In this document: piece by piece, positions 22,904-34,880 of the stretch | Position numbering within the stretch: position 1 is the stretch's first letter | Layout of the letters: each line of letters starts with the position of its first letter | Notes under the pieces: model-generated | The model's database searches: none | The model's input: only the letters and a program-made list of their open reading frames with translations | What the model was told of the DNA's origin: nothing | Assembly (NCBI GenBank): GCA_034509735.1 | Contig: JACGWO010000003.1 | Coordinates: 1,302,001-1,366,000 of the forward strand | Source of the DNA: Sesamum alatum | Lineage: Eukaryota; Streptophyta; Magnoliopsida; Lamiales; Pedaliaceae | DNA: 64,000 nucleotides | Direction: 5' to 3' | Made by a program: the position numbers and the translations under genes

Positions 22904-24100
22904 GAGCTTTTCACTTTCCACTACTTCGACCCCGCACATTCTTTGGGAGCAGCCCTGGTCAAAACAATGATCTCACGAGCAACGACGATAGAATGCAACG
23001 GTCCATTTTCGACCACCCTAGTTGAGCAAGTGGAGTCTTAAATAAGAGGTGGCTCAGCGGTGCAGAACTTCACATAATCGAGAGGTACGTGTTGTGCAAT
23101 TGTGAAGTAATGGCTCCATACTGCGAGTAAGTGTATGATACATATATATAGTATAACGGTCAAGAGAGTTCGACCATGTATATTTATAATTATCGTTATT
23201 TCAGAAAAAGGTTGATCTTGAATGAACTATACGAGCAACACCATTCGGAGGACCCAATAAATTGAGCAACTGGTGGCAACAGAATTCAAGGATTGGTTCA
23301 AACATCGTGTAAGTGTCAATTTCTTATAAATTGTTTCAATTAGGTCAATTTCTTATACATTATTTCAATTGCTATTTGAATTGTAGGTGAAACCCGAATT
23401 GAACTACACGGAGAACGAATTATTGAAGTTGCATTATTGGGGTTCTAAGGTAGAAGTGACGACGTTCCCGTGTTAATTCGTGAATGGTTTCAATTTTCAC
23501 ACTAAACGTCATAACGTCGGCAAGTCAACTGTGAATTGTGGTGTGTGTGAAAAGCTCATCATATACAAACACGGACAGTGACTTCCTATGGGATACTTGA
23601 AGAAATAATTCAATTAGATTACACACTTATTCGGACATGTAGATTGTTTTGTTGAATTGTCATTGGGTCAATCCGGTAAGAGGTATGAAGAGACACCCTC
23701 ATTATCACCACGTTGATGTCAATTTCAAAAATTGACCAAAAGGATGAAACATTCATACTGGTGCAACAAGCAATACAAGTGTACTACACAGATTACCCGA
23801 GCATGAAGAGAGAGAAAAGCTAACTAGAAAACTGTTTGCAAAATCAAGGCACAAAGAGTAATCGATGACTCGCGATGGACCGAGGTCGCCTATCAAATGG
23901 ATGAAGTCATACCTACTCCACATTGTATAGACAATTAAACATACGACCTGCATGATCCAACTACTATAGAATTAGTCATTGATCTATCCGTGGCACAACA
24001 ACAGGGAGCAGGTACATCCCCCTCACGAAACGGTGAATCTCATGATGAAGATGACGAAGATAGGTTTGAGGAGTATGAGACCGAAGAAGAGACTTATTGA
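22904..24100 (+). pseudogene. TNP2-type CACTA transposase, second part (DUF4218/DUF4216-like tail)
   Basis: Continues the reading broken at 8528: the left side ends with EAYIVEEIELF and this side begins with FHYFDPAHSLGAA. Further phrases fit the tail of plant CACTA transposases: LNYTENELLKLHYWG, NGFNFHTKRHNVGKSTVNCGV (DUF4216-like, about 23483-23550) and ELSLGQSGKRYEE. Next come QVYYTDYPSMKRE-like text in another frame and a very acidic end (DEDDEDRFEEYETEEETY) with stop TGA at 24098-24100. Several stops and frameshifts are present. Candidate introns lie at about 23130-23203 and 23310-23385. Confidence 0.8.
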
Positions 24101-25640
24101 GTGTGTAGTGCTTTCTTATCTTTCCAATGTGTAGTGAAAAAATTGTAGTTTAAACATTGTATTAATAATCTTTTAAGAATAAAATAGCTTTGGAACTGTT
24201 CTTTTAAATATGCATTACAACTACTGTTCCTAACTATAAAATACTGACTAGAAATTCAAAGATAGGAACGGTTTTTCCAAACTGACCATTACAAAATTAG
24301 TTGCAACATAATTTCAGTTTGGGGCATTCTGGAAAATAGGTGAAAAATTTGAAACATGGAGCGGTTGAAGTATATTTTTGACCGTTCCAATTACAGTTTT
24401 AAATTTTCAGTTTGGCGCCTTCTGAAAAATTAGGTGGGAAAATAAAATTTTGGAGCGGTTAATTTATTTTAAATCATTCCAAGATTTAATTTCTAGAAAC
24501 CATACCTAATTTTATTCAATAACTGTTCCTATGTTATTATTATCAGAAACCGTGCCAAAGTTAATAACTAACCGTTTCAAAGACTGTTCTAGAAATGTCT
24601 ATGGTCGTTCTGGTGAAGATATCTCAACATCCATGAGCCGGTTTAACATCAAACTTAAACACATACAAGATTATGAATAAGATTTCATATCTAACGGTGT
24701 GATTTTTCAATCACATGGCCTGATTGAAGGTTGTACCATTTTAAATCAATAAGATTACGGACCAGATATGATATCTCGATATCCGACCACCGAAATTATT
24801 CTCAACTTCAATAGATGTATTCTTTTGTGTATTCAATCATATCTAATGGTCTGATCAAAATTTTGATGATTTGATTAGGCGTAACAGTACAATATTATTA
24901 GATGTTAGCTACATCCGTGAAATACTAACAAATTTGAATATACAAATATACTTCATGTTGTGAACATGTATCAATCTCACGAAAAATATTAAATGTTTTT
25001 AGTTGTTACACAAATTGTATACTCTTATACGCTCATTAATGTGTTATTTTTCTTAATTTTTATTTATTTTGTGGGAAAATAAATTATTATTCGCAGTACT
25101 AATAGGAATGGTCTATTAGTATTTTTCTTAATTTTTATTTATTTTTTAGAAAAATAAATTATTATTTGCAATATTAATAGAACGGTCTATCAGCATAATA
25201 AGAACTGTTACAACATATAGTTCTATAAACAACGTTGTTTGTACGTTTAGGAATGGTCATGGTAACGCTTTCTCGAATAAATGACCGTTCCTATGGGTTT
25301 CTTAAAAATTATTAATCCTTTGGATATTTGTTAGGAACAATTGTTTAAAAGATAGGAACGGTAATTGAAATAGGCGATGTTTATTACTTTTAGGAATCGT
25401 CCGAGGAACGGTAGTTTCTACGGGCACACAAGGTCATGAGTTAAAATCGTGTCATTTTTCAGTTAAAAAACGGTATCGTTCTTCTTGCAATACGACATCA
25501 TTTTATCATTTTGGAATGATCATTGTATTACATTTTGGAACGGTGACCGTTCTAAAATTTTAGTATAAATTTCACACTTAGCAGTTTTTTCCCACTCTTC
25601 ACTCCCCCCCCCCCCCTCTATCTCACTCTCGATCTATATT
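24101..25640. other. CACTA intergenic region with GGAACGGT-type repeats
   Basis: Non-coding and AT-rich, with many GGAACGG/CCGTTCC words in both orientations (for example near 24264, 24358, 24402, 24452, 25107, 25226 and 25355). These resemble the subterminal repeats of the same element. The region precedes the second gene and probably holds its promoter. A near-identical pair (about 25060-25110 and 25118-25165, 'TTTTTATTTATTTT..AAAATAAATTATTATT') is a short tandem duplication. Confidence 0.6.
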
Positions 25641-26166
25641 TTCCCCCTTCGATGCTTGTGCCGCCATCATCCACCGCCTGTGCCACCACCACCACTGGCT
25701 CTCTCTCACGACTCTCTACCTCCTCCCTATTTAGGCCGTCACCATCCACCGCCACTGTCTGTGCCTCCACTGCCACCGTTTGCACCTCCACCGCCGCCGT
25801 CCGCGATTTGCAGCAAGTAGGCCACCAATTTTTTTCTGTGAATTTTGTATGTAATTTCTATTTATGAAATACATGGTTGTTGATATTGTTTATAATTTTC
25901 TGTAATATTGTATAAATGTGATTATGAATTGTATGTAATTTTCTAAAATTTTTGTAAATTTTTTGGAATTTCTATTCATTTTATGTAATTTCTGTAATTT
26001 TTTTGGTATTTTTGTGACTTTTCTGGAATTTCTGTGCATTTTCTGTAATTTCTGTGAATTTTTATGTTTAATTCAAAATTTGGTGTCAATTCTGAATTTG
26101 TGTTGTTTTTCTTAAGTTTTATGTAAAACCATGTGGGTTTTAGCCAAATAATAGAAAAAATAAATA
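25641..26166 (+). other. Possible 5' exon and intron of the second CACTA gene
   Basis: After a CT-rich and poly-C stretch (about 25605-25650), an open frame from ATG 25652 to 25867 encodes only Ser/Thr/Pro/Ala-rich text with internal repeats. It is followed by a T-rich run with recurring GTAATTTTCTGT / GGAATTTCTGT words (about 25890-26060). It could be a leader exon plus intron of the TNPA-type gene, or simple low-complexity DNA. Confidence 0.35.
26158..26166. repeat. Target duplication of the Mu-type element, left
   Basis: AAATAAATA at 26158-26166 against AAACAAATA at 27591-27599. The 9-bp duplication with one mismatch fits Mutator superfamily insertions. Confidence 0.65.
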
Positions 26167-27590
26167 GGGTAAATTGCATAACCCCCCCCTGTGTTTTAGG
26201 AAAATAGCACAAAATCCCCTTGTGTTATGTTTATTGGCAAAAAACTCCCCGTGTTATTTGAAATGCAGCAAAATACCCCATCCTCGTTAGATTTTAACGG
26301 AGAGTGAGCAACACGCGCGGGTGCTGCGAATTTGGCATCATTTTTTATCGTTTTTATTCTTAATTTTAGTTAGCACATGTCCATTTTGCCCCCCTTTGTT
26401 AGATATTTAAGTGTGCATATATTTTTCTTCTCCCATTTTGCAAACAGCATCATTTCAATAAATTATATATTATTGATTAAGTTAGTTTATTATTTAGTTT
26501 TTATATAATTTTAAAAAAATATATTTATTTATGAAATATATTAACTAAATACTAAAATATCCAATATATATAATTTAAATTAACAAATCACGATACTAAA
26601 ATTAATATACAAAATTTACTTTTCAAATTTAAATATTTATATGAATATAAATAAAAATTATTTATAAAATTATAGATTACTAACTAAATTAAAATATTAT
26701 TTTGTTTATACATGTTTCAATAAATTATAGTTATTTATAAAATATATTAATTAAATATCAAAATACTTAAAAAATATATCAAATATTTCAAGTTATATTA
26801 TTTATAAATGATATTTAAATTAAAATAACCATGTTTTTAAAATAAAAATTTAATAGTTCTTTTATTATTTTTAAAATTTGTTTTACTTAAAAAATATTTT
26901 TTTTCAAATTCAGATTATTTTATATGTATATGTTTATATATAAAATATGTAAAATAATAAACATACAAACAAATTAAAATAAAGAAAAAAAGGAAGAAAA
27001 AGATAGTCTTTCCCGTCACCTCCAACTTACGGCCACCGGTCGTCTTCCCCGCCGCCTCCGCCTTCTCAGCCATGACTTCCATCGGTTAGATCGAGAGGCG
27101 ACCATCGCCCACTTTCATCCCCCCCCCCCGGGCCGACGACGCGGGCGACGACGAGGTCTCCCGATCTGGGCGACCTCGTCGTTGCCTTCATCATCGCCCC
27201 TTTTGCTTGCTCAGGCGACGGTGAGGTCGCCCAGATCTGGACGACCTCATTGTTGCCCAAAGTTGTCGCTGCCCACGGAGGGGGCAGAGGGGCGGCAATC
27301 GTCCTATAATGTATTATATATATAACTGTATATATATAGTTATATAACTATACATATATATAAATATATAACATTGTATATATTATAAATATATATTTAA
27401 TGTAAAATTATATTTTTAGAATATATCAAAATCTGGACCGTTCATTTTTTAATTATTGAAGATCAACGGCTATGAAAATAAGGGTATAACGGTCAAATTC
27501 TTAAAAAATTTAACACCGTTACCTCTAACTAATGGAAGGGGAGAGTGTGCTATATTTTAAAAACACATGAGGGTTTTATGCCATTTATCC
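26167..27590. mobile_element. Non-autonomous Mutator-like element, possible Pack-MULE
   Basis: Inverted ends: GGGTAAATTGCATAACCCCC at the left and GGATAAATGGCATAAAACCC read inward at the right, both continuing into TGTGTTTT..ATAGCAC. The flanking 9-bp direct repeat has one mismatch. Most of the body is extremely AT-rich, but about 27010-27300 is sharply GC-rich (GCGACGACG and ACCTCGTCG words). It resembles a captured coding fragment, with a 64-codon minus frame. No transposase is present. Confidence 0.7.
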
Positions 27591-28323
27591 AAACAAATAT
27601 AATCCCAGAAAACATATTTATATTTGTACATACTATAAGGATATAGAAATATATAGGATATTTTCAATAATTAGATTAATTACATAATTATTAGAAAAAT
27701 TTAGATAACTAGAATAATTATGAAATTTGGTGAATTTTTTTAAAACTTGTTTATTTCTATAAAATCTCAACTTTTTTTTAACAAATTTCAGTTATTTTTA
27801 AAAAATTCAGTTATTATTAAAAAAACTCTAATTTTTTTAATAAATTTTTTGTATTAGGAAAATTGTTCGTCATTTTTAAAAATTTGTTATTTTAAAAAAA
27901 AAAACTGTTATTCTTTAAAAATTATGTTATATTTTCAAAAATTCTATTATGTATTAAAAAATTCTGTTATGGACTTATTATTAGAAAAGTTTAGATAATT
28001 AGAAAATTATGAAATTTGAGATTTTGTATACATTGTAGGGAAAGTTTCAATAATTTAGAAATATTGGATAATTTTGGGACTTAGTATACAATTTTGGGAT
28101 TTAGTACACATTTTAAGAAATAATTTTGAGATTTAGTATACATTTTAGAAAAAATTTCAAGGATTAGATTAATTACATAATTTTTAGAAATTATACATAA
28201 GTAAGAAAATTTTAGATAATTAGAATAATTATAAAATTTGGGGAAATTATCATTATTAATAAATTATTAATTATATTTTTTGTAAAATTCATAAAACTAA
28301 TATTTTGAAAAAAATTGTAGATC
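27591..28323. other. CACTA interior, AT-rich intron or leader of second gene
   Basis: A run of short A/T-rich words (for example AAAAATTCTGTTAT-like and GGGATTTAGTATACAATTTT repeated near 28010-28150). No coding frame. It ends just before ATG 28324. Confidence 0.5.
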
Positions 28324-30152
28324 ATGTCTAGTAGAGGTCTGCCTCCTCGAGGTCGCAGCTGTGGTCGTGGCCTGTCGGTTCCACCATTGGCGGGAGCTGC
28401 TTCCCAGGTTGGGGAAACAACCTTCCGACCACCATCCCCCCACCACCATCAGTTGAGCCCTCAGCTGTCGCACCTGCGGCAGATCCAAATGTAGATCGGT
28501 CTACTCTGATACCGGCCACATAGGAGGCCGAACCGTCTACTCCCGCACCGGCGGTAGACCCGACCCGTCCATGTGCTGCACCTCCCCCAACACCACCACC
28601 TGTTCCCCCATCATCAACCCGCTAGTATATCACCCTTGCTGACACGAGGTGCCAATAAATTACAGCCACCTCCCTGAGGTCTGTCATAATTACAAATACC
28701 CACCATTGTTTGAAAAATTATAAATACCCCCTAAGGTTTTTCATTTTTAATTGAAGGCCTAAAATTGACCATTTTGCCCTTGAATTTTTAGTTGAAATTG
28801 TAGAAAAATCAACTGAGGCAAATTGCATTATTGCTCCTCAATGTAAAAAACTTAAGAAACCTCTCCCTGTGCATTGTAGTAAAATAAAATTAAAAAAAAA
28901 ATTAAGACTAATTCAGTTTGCATAAGGGCATTTTGGTCAGTTCACCCATAAAAATGGATGAAAATGAGTTATTTGTTATACAGTTACAAACCTCAGGGGT
29001 ATTTGTAATTTTTCAAACAACGAGGGGGTATTTGTAATTATGCCAAACTTCAAGGGAGGTAGCTATAATTTACCGTTTTTGTTATTTTTTTGGATTCTTT
29101 TTTCATAAACACTAATTAATATGTTATTTCAGGGTTGAGCGCAAGATACACGAGCACATCAAATGCGGTGATGCGAGGACATTATCCCCACCCTTTGGGA
29201 TGTTTGCGCCAGGTGCCACCAGAGCACCAGCCTTTTTGGTTCGAGAGAATGAAGGTATTTTATTTTAATTTCAATTTAATGTTATAAATTTAATTTTTTT
29301 TGTTAAATATTTTAATTTTTTTTTTGATATTACAGATGACGTACTGGTGGGATAGTGACGATGAGTCCATGTTCCGCGTATTCCACATGTTCGTGGGGAA
29401 GTTCATCTGCAAGCGCTTCACTCTCGCCAAACAGTGTCTGGTGAAGCCGGCGTGGCTGGCAAACGTGGTGTAGCGCCAACTCCAGCTGTATTGGGCTAGC
29501 GAGGAGTTCAAGAACGAGTCAGCCAAGAGCAAGGCCAACCAGTCGGCCAACCCCGCGGCATCATCTATTGTCTACCGCGGGGATTTTTCCTCAGTCGGCA
29601 TGCACAAGAGGAAGATGGTAAGTAATTTTATTTTGTTAAAGTTTTTATCAATTAAATAAATTTTTGACTAGCTTGTCCTTCCTTATACATGAGGCATAAC
29701 TTAGTCGGTCTGTGAAGGAGATGGAGTTATTCTCCAGATGCTACAAGAAGAAGGCCGACGAAGGATGGAGCAGCCCGAGGGCAGCAGAAGTGGCGGTAAG
29801 TAAATGTAGTTTAAAATTTGTATCCTTTAATTTTTTGCAATAATATAAATGTTTTGGTTTGTTTTGCAGGAGATGTTCCAAAAGTTGCTGGAGGATCACC
29901 ACCCTCAGGCCACGACCGATTCTCATGATATTTCGATCGTCGGAGGATTCGGTGGCGATGACCGAGCAGGATTGGTGGCCGGCAGTGGAGGATTGGATTG
30001 TCCGGCTCGAGACGATGATGGTCGACATGATGGCCATGATGAAGTCCATGCAGACCAACATCTCCACTGCCGGCCCATCACAACCTCCGACAGACTCCCG
30101 TGCCCTAGACGATGCCGACATGGACTGTAATGATGAGGGGGATAGGGTCTAG
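28324..30152 (+). pseudogene. Second CACTA gene (TNPA-like, Transposase_24 family), interrupted by a MITE
   Basis: ATG 28324 opens a Pro/Ser/Arg-rich segment (SSRGLPPRGRSCGRG). After the MITE at 28653-29075, exons resume: about 29133-29252 (ending QPFWFERMK), then 29335-29616 with YWWDSDDESMFRVFHMFVGK, a tryptophan-rich region and FKNESAKSKANQSANPAASS. The last phrase is the AKANR-type signature of plant Ptta/En-Spm Transposase_24 proteins. Exons follow at about 29673-29796 (EMELFSRCYKKKADEGW) and 29869-30152, ending in a Met/Leu-rich helix (VRLETMMVDMMAMMKSM) and TAG at 30150-30152. Introns at 29253-29334, 29617-29672 and 29797-29868 have GT..AG borders. One internal stop (about 29471) and frame breaks in the first exon mark it as decayed. 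TNPA-type proteins bind subterminal repeats. Confidence 0.75.
28653..29075. mobile_element. MITE in the second CACTA gene
   Basis: About 420 bp with ends AATAAATTACAGCCACCTCC and, inward from the right, GGTAAATTATAGCTACCTCC. Both ends continue to CATAATTACAAATACCCC-like text. It is non-coding and the same family as the element at 59078-59499. Confidence 0.75.
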
Positions 30153-30241
30153 ATTAAAATACATTTTTAATATCTGCAATTAAAATGGATAATTTTTTTA
30201 TTAATATTTTTTGTAATTATGTATATTTTTATGTGAATTGC

Positions 30242-30246
30242 ATAAC
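30242..30246. repeat. Target duplication of copia-B, left (ATAAC)
   Basis: ATAAC precedes the element and recurs at 40314-40318 directly after it. Confidence 0.9.
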
Positions 30247-30808
30247 TGAAAGAAATCGGTGGATCGTCCCGGGAGATTAACGCGAATAGCGGAAGCGCGA
30301 AATAGTGCATAATAAAATTACAAAGCATAATTAAATCGAATTTAAATCATGCATAATATACATAAACGAATCAAGGGGTGTGCCCTTGATTCTCCCGGGC
30401 GTTCGGTGTATCTCATGTTCAATAAAACACAACATGGAGGCCATAGAATTGAAACCGGAAAAACAAAATTAAAGAACCTACCCGGTTGTAGTTTTATCTT
30501 CGTTTCGGCTACACGCATTGTTCCCCGTTTTGCACCAAGATCTCAAATAAGAGACCCTCTAAATCATCTCACTCGCTCCACCGGAAAGCAAACAACCCTT
30601 GTGCTAGCAAGAAATAATTTGGGGAGAAGAGACATCGATACACGCTATGAATTAACGCAATCAATGTCTCTTATGTTCTTAACTTGAATAAAATCAAGAA
30701 GAACAAAGTATAATTCTTGGAGATTAAGAAAAGGGGATGGACGAATTTTAGAGAGAGATGAGAGATGAGAGTTGTAGAGAATAGTAGGTGTAAGTGTGTG
30801 TTTTTAAG

Positions 30809-30816
30809 TATTTATA
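30809..30816 (-). promoter_or_regulatory. TATA box of copia-B LTR
   Basis: TATAAATA on the minus strand, downstream of the W-box cluster and upstream of a CT-rich tract. The same element recurs in the other LTR copies. Confidence 0.6.
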
Positions 30817-30864
30817 GGAGATGGAATTCCTATTCCTTCTCAAACTCTTCCAAAGAGACACACT

Positions 30865-30921
30865 TTGACTAGGATTTTGACCTAGTCAAATCCTAGTCAA
30901 ATTAGGCTTTGATTAAGTCAA
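30865..30921 (-). promoter_or_regulatory. W-box cluster in copia-B LTR
   Basis: Five TTGAC-core words (TTGACT, TTGACC and their inverses AGTCAA) within about 57 bp, 50-110 bp upstream of the LTR TATA box. TTGAC[CT] is the core WRKY binding site. Function is inferred. Confidence 0.55.
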
Positions 30922-30996
30922 ATTAATCATGGCCCTTCATCTCATCATTCTCTAGATCAAATCTTGTCCATCCATTTTGATGGGCTTTATGGAATG

Positions 30997-31330
30997 GGCC
31001 TATTTAATTCTAAATTAAATATTCCCATGGACTTTATATTAAAATCCTATTTAATATACTAAGCCCATTAATTAATGGAATGGACTTTATTTAATTCCAA
31101 ATTAAATAGTCCATGGACTTTATATTAAATCCTATTTAATACCAAGCCCATTAATTTATTCCATAGAATGGGATTATTTAATTCTAAATTAAATAGTCCC
31201 ATGGACTTTATATTAAATCCTATTTAATATACTAAGCCCATTAATTAATTAATGGAATGGACTTTATTTAATTCCAAATTAAATAGTCCATGGACTTTAT
31301 ATTAAATCCTATTTAATACCAAGCCCATTA
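30997..31330 (-). repeat. Tandem U3 modules in copia-B LTR (about 4 copies)
   Basis: Module of about 80-100 bp built from the palindromes TTTAATTCYAAATTAAA, CCATGG and TTAATTAA, with GACTTTATATTAAATCC and AAGCCCATTAAT. Four copies start near 31000, 31086, 31165 and 31263. The same array is at 38745-39078 and, inverted, at about 61660-62005. The older relative at 54178-56218 has one copy. Confidence 0.8.
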
Positions 31331-32566
31331 ATTAATTAATTCACCCTTTTAATCTAATTAAAAGGAAAGCCCATGCTTTGTAAAATTCATAAATCTAATT
31401 TATGAACTCAAGCCCGATTATTCCAAATAATACATCGAGGCTTGTATCTCCAAGAAGTATAATTTAATTCCATTAAATTAAACCTTCTCCCGGAATTAAT
31501 TCCAAATTAATTCCCTTTCATTTGGTGTAGCGGGTGTGACTCTTTAGGTTCACCTTTCAGCTAGACTTGGACCTACTTTTCATTATTTCATAACTAAAGT
31601 AGTCCGTTACCATGGGTGGCCATCTAGCAACGGTCCATGGCACTAGAGACTAGGTGAATTTATGGTGTGAACATTTAGGCTCCGAGTTATACGCAGGTGC
31701 GGTCCTACCGACGCTCGATACGTACGGGTACGGTCCTACTGTCGCCTGTTTCCCGGCCTTTAGTCTAGGGGTCGGTTCCCATCGTTGACTAGGCAACTAT
31801 GCATAATGCTCGAGATAGGTTTAACTTGACGTAGGAAATCCTTTCCCACTACATCAAGTGCTATGGCCATAGACTTTGTGAGTCTAAACCATCTCCGAGC
31901 GCATAGGAGATCTTGCTGTCATATCCTTTGACAGGGGACAGATCCTATCTTGGAATTCACCGTTCTTACATACTCCGACTGCACTGGACGAGGCTTATGA
32001 TGACCATGTGATATAATCGGTCAAATTTCACCAGATCCAAGATACAGCCTTAGTATGTAGGGGACTGCCGTGATCCTCAAGTCCGAGGACTAATCCCGTA
32101 CTATCAGAACCGGGAATACGAGTCATACCGACCAAGCCCGAGTAGCTTCTATATGACGATTCCCGCGAGTCACCTCAGTCGGCCGCTCCCCAGCAGGCCG
32201 ACCCACTAACACTGCTTAGACGATCCTCGTCACCCGTCGATGAAACACGACAGCAGATGCTTAGTGCAAGTCTCAAATGGATTCTCGATGCCCTTTCTCG
32301 AGATTCCTTTGACTTGGAGTATTTCAGACTGATTCGGCGAAACTGATTTCATGAACCTACCTCCAAGCGTAGTTCCAATTTCCCGAAACGTTATTTCAGT
32401 CTGTGGGCGTTTGTTGTGACATCATAACGATGCAAGCAGTAAGTACAACAAACTCATGCCTATGAATCCTTACTGCATTCATTAACATAATATTACTTGT
32501 TCACAGATTGACGAATGGTTCTCAGAACAGCCAATACCATTGACTTTCTGGTCACCTATTCTAACA

Positions 32567-34880
32567 ATCTCCACTTGACCAATAAGTCAATTACCCACTT
32601 TGTTCAGAATCCTCTGAGTATGAGTAATCTACGATACCGACTAAGGTATTGTGGGTCCGCTTATATTTCCTTGCGAAGCAATACGGTCTAACCGTGTTAC
32701 CTCTATCCACCATTGCCTCTTAGAGATGGTGGTTGTCTAAGAATATTTTCGTGGATCTTGTGATGAGATCTCGTGCCAATACTCCCATAGCCAAGTTGCC
32801 TGCCATATAGGCAAACATGGCTTGGTCGTGCTAGGCGCCACGTCCATCCTATGGACGCGGTCTTCATCAGTGACCACTATCCGATGCACTCGTCATTGGG
32901 CCTGACTGTGCATACCTTTGAGACTAACTGGTTTTCACTTATGCTCTGGAAGCTAGTATCGCTTTAGCCTTCCAAAACAACTCTCAACAGACAGTGCATC
33001 ATGAACACATCTTTAGTCCTTATTCAGGTACTAAGGATCGTTCTTGATTGCTGTCTTCAACCCCTCAGTGCATTACCGATTTATGTTGACCCATGCTAGA
33101 AGCACTCTCAACATCAGTTCCTATGCACCGAGTAAACATATCATATGTTTGCCTAGGGTTAAGACGTAGGGGATACTCAACATCCAAGCCTTCTCATTAG
33201 TCCACCGTGACTAAGTCTTGAATGGCTTGATGCTTTATGCATAGTATCCAAGTTTTCTCATCAGTCTTACTATGACTGAGTCTCGAACAACTTGTCCCTC
33301 TACATATATGAGTTTTTCTCATCAGTCTACCATGACTGAGTCTTTGAAAAGCTCAATTCATGATATGTATGTGGGAACCCTTAAAATGTCATGGAGAATT
33401 TTCGTGAGTTACAGTTGTGTTTTAGTGATTCCTAATGTCTTGAATTCATCCATGGATCAAGGCATTACACACTTAATACACATGGAACACCATTTCTACT
33501 CCCACTGATCACCTACGTCGTTTAAGACCGAGTCATGCTCCGTATGAGCTCGTCAAAACGAATATTCCAGTTATGCGGTGTATCAAACCTTGTTTGAATT
33601 TCCTAGTAGATTCTATGGCTCCTCTCCATAAATCCTACTACGATGTCCAACATCATGTTCCGCAGGTCATTTGGATTACTATCCAAATTTGACCGAACAT
33701 ATCCCGATCACTCGTACCTCTTACGACATTCGGGTTCGTTCTTAAGGGGACTTGGAATATGATCAATTTTAAGAAATGCGATTCTAAGAAACGTTAGTAT
33801 TATACTGTCGTAAACTTGTACAAATTAGACACCGAGTCTAATTTGTCTCCCACTAGTCCCTCGACGCATGTAGGATCCTTCTATATGCTCAAGGACTTTG
33901 TCGGGACACAGGCTTGCCAAACCATGGCTCCTTGTGCGTGACTCCTAGCAAAGTGCCACGTTTCTTACGTTGGCAATTTTGAGTCTACGTCTACACGGGC
34001 TAAGGTAATTGGGTGAAACTTCGATCGATCTTCGTCCAACGAGATTCGATCGTTCCCTTTATCAGAGACCGTCATACTTGGCCTTTACAGGAAACGTTTC
34101 ATTGAGAATTCCATTCTCAACTTGGATGCTCAAGAGCTCCCACTAAATACACGGCCTTTTCGATCCTATCGAAACAGGTTTAATTTTGCAACCATTTATG
34201 GTTCACCACCTCAAGTCTAATTCCCAATCCTCCTATGGGACCTTTAGACTTTTGAACACTCTTATGGTCTTGTGTATTAGTAACCTACAGTTGTCTTATT
34301 GGATCCCTTCCAATAGACTTATTTGGCAAGCCTACTTTGTCCAACAAAGAGCTTTCGGACTTTCTTCTTCATAAAAGACTTGTAAATTTAGTCGATTCGA
34401 ATCATCTATTTCTAGATTCATCGAACTTTCCAATTTACTTATCTTTTAATAAGAAGAAACGTCCTAGCTGTTGTAGATGCCAAATTTGTAAGTTGGTCTT
34501 GATTAATCCATTTAAATAATTTGAATTTTGAGTATCCATAAACCTTTTATGGGATGGTATTTTAGGAATTTATGTACTAGCAAGCATGAATCAATATTCA
34601 ATAATTTTGTTTGATCAAATATGTATGTGATAAAACCTTTGTCCAACAAAGAGACATACTTTTGATCATGCTAGGTTACGTAATTCCTATATTATCCTAA
34701 CATGATCACGATTATGAGCCTAACAAGTGTCTAGTCCTTTTCATCAATGGACCTTGCCATTGTTGAATCCTAGAACTGTTCTTGGCTTTTATGTCCTCAT
34801 TCACTTTTTGCAAACCACCCGCAGATCAGTGATAGGAACGGTATCAAATACCAAAAAGTGATCATGTCAATACTCAATAT
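32567..34880 (-). pseudogene. Copia-B pol relic
   Basis: The minus strand begins next to the LTR with a polypurine tract (GGTCAAGTGGAGAT, one G shorter than in relatives) and the end of RNase H. Recognisable pieces, read upstream, are RNase H text near 32930-32980 and RT text (NWNIRFDE-like) near 33560-33590, which runs directly into the 'SDI' region at about 33655 with about 375 nt missing. Decayed integrase at about 34130-34340 lacks the central segment. No open frame of useful length remains. Deletion points match copia-C and the relic at 56219-58005. Confidence 0.75.

Larger units (their letters stand above)
30247..32566 (-). repeat. Copia-B 3' LTR
   Basis: On the minus strand it runs from TGTTAGAATAGGTGACCAG to TTTCTTTCA. 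It contains four tandem U3 modules (about 30997-31330), a W-box cluster (30865-30921), TATAAATA (30809-30816) and the shared block with CCATGGACCGTT (about 31605-31660). Confidence 0.93.

Noticed and set aside
30349..30687. 112-codon frame repeated almost exactly at 38095-38433
   Set aside because: It lies inside the two copia-B LTRs, on the opposite strand to the element, and recurs only because the LTRs are copies. No domain is present.
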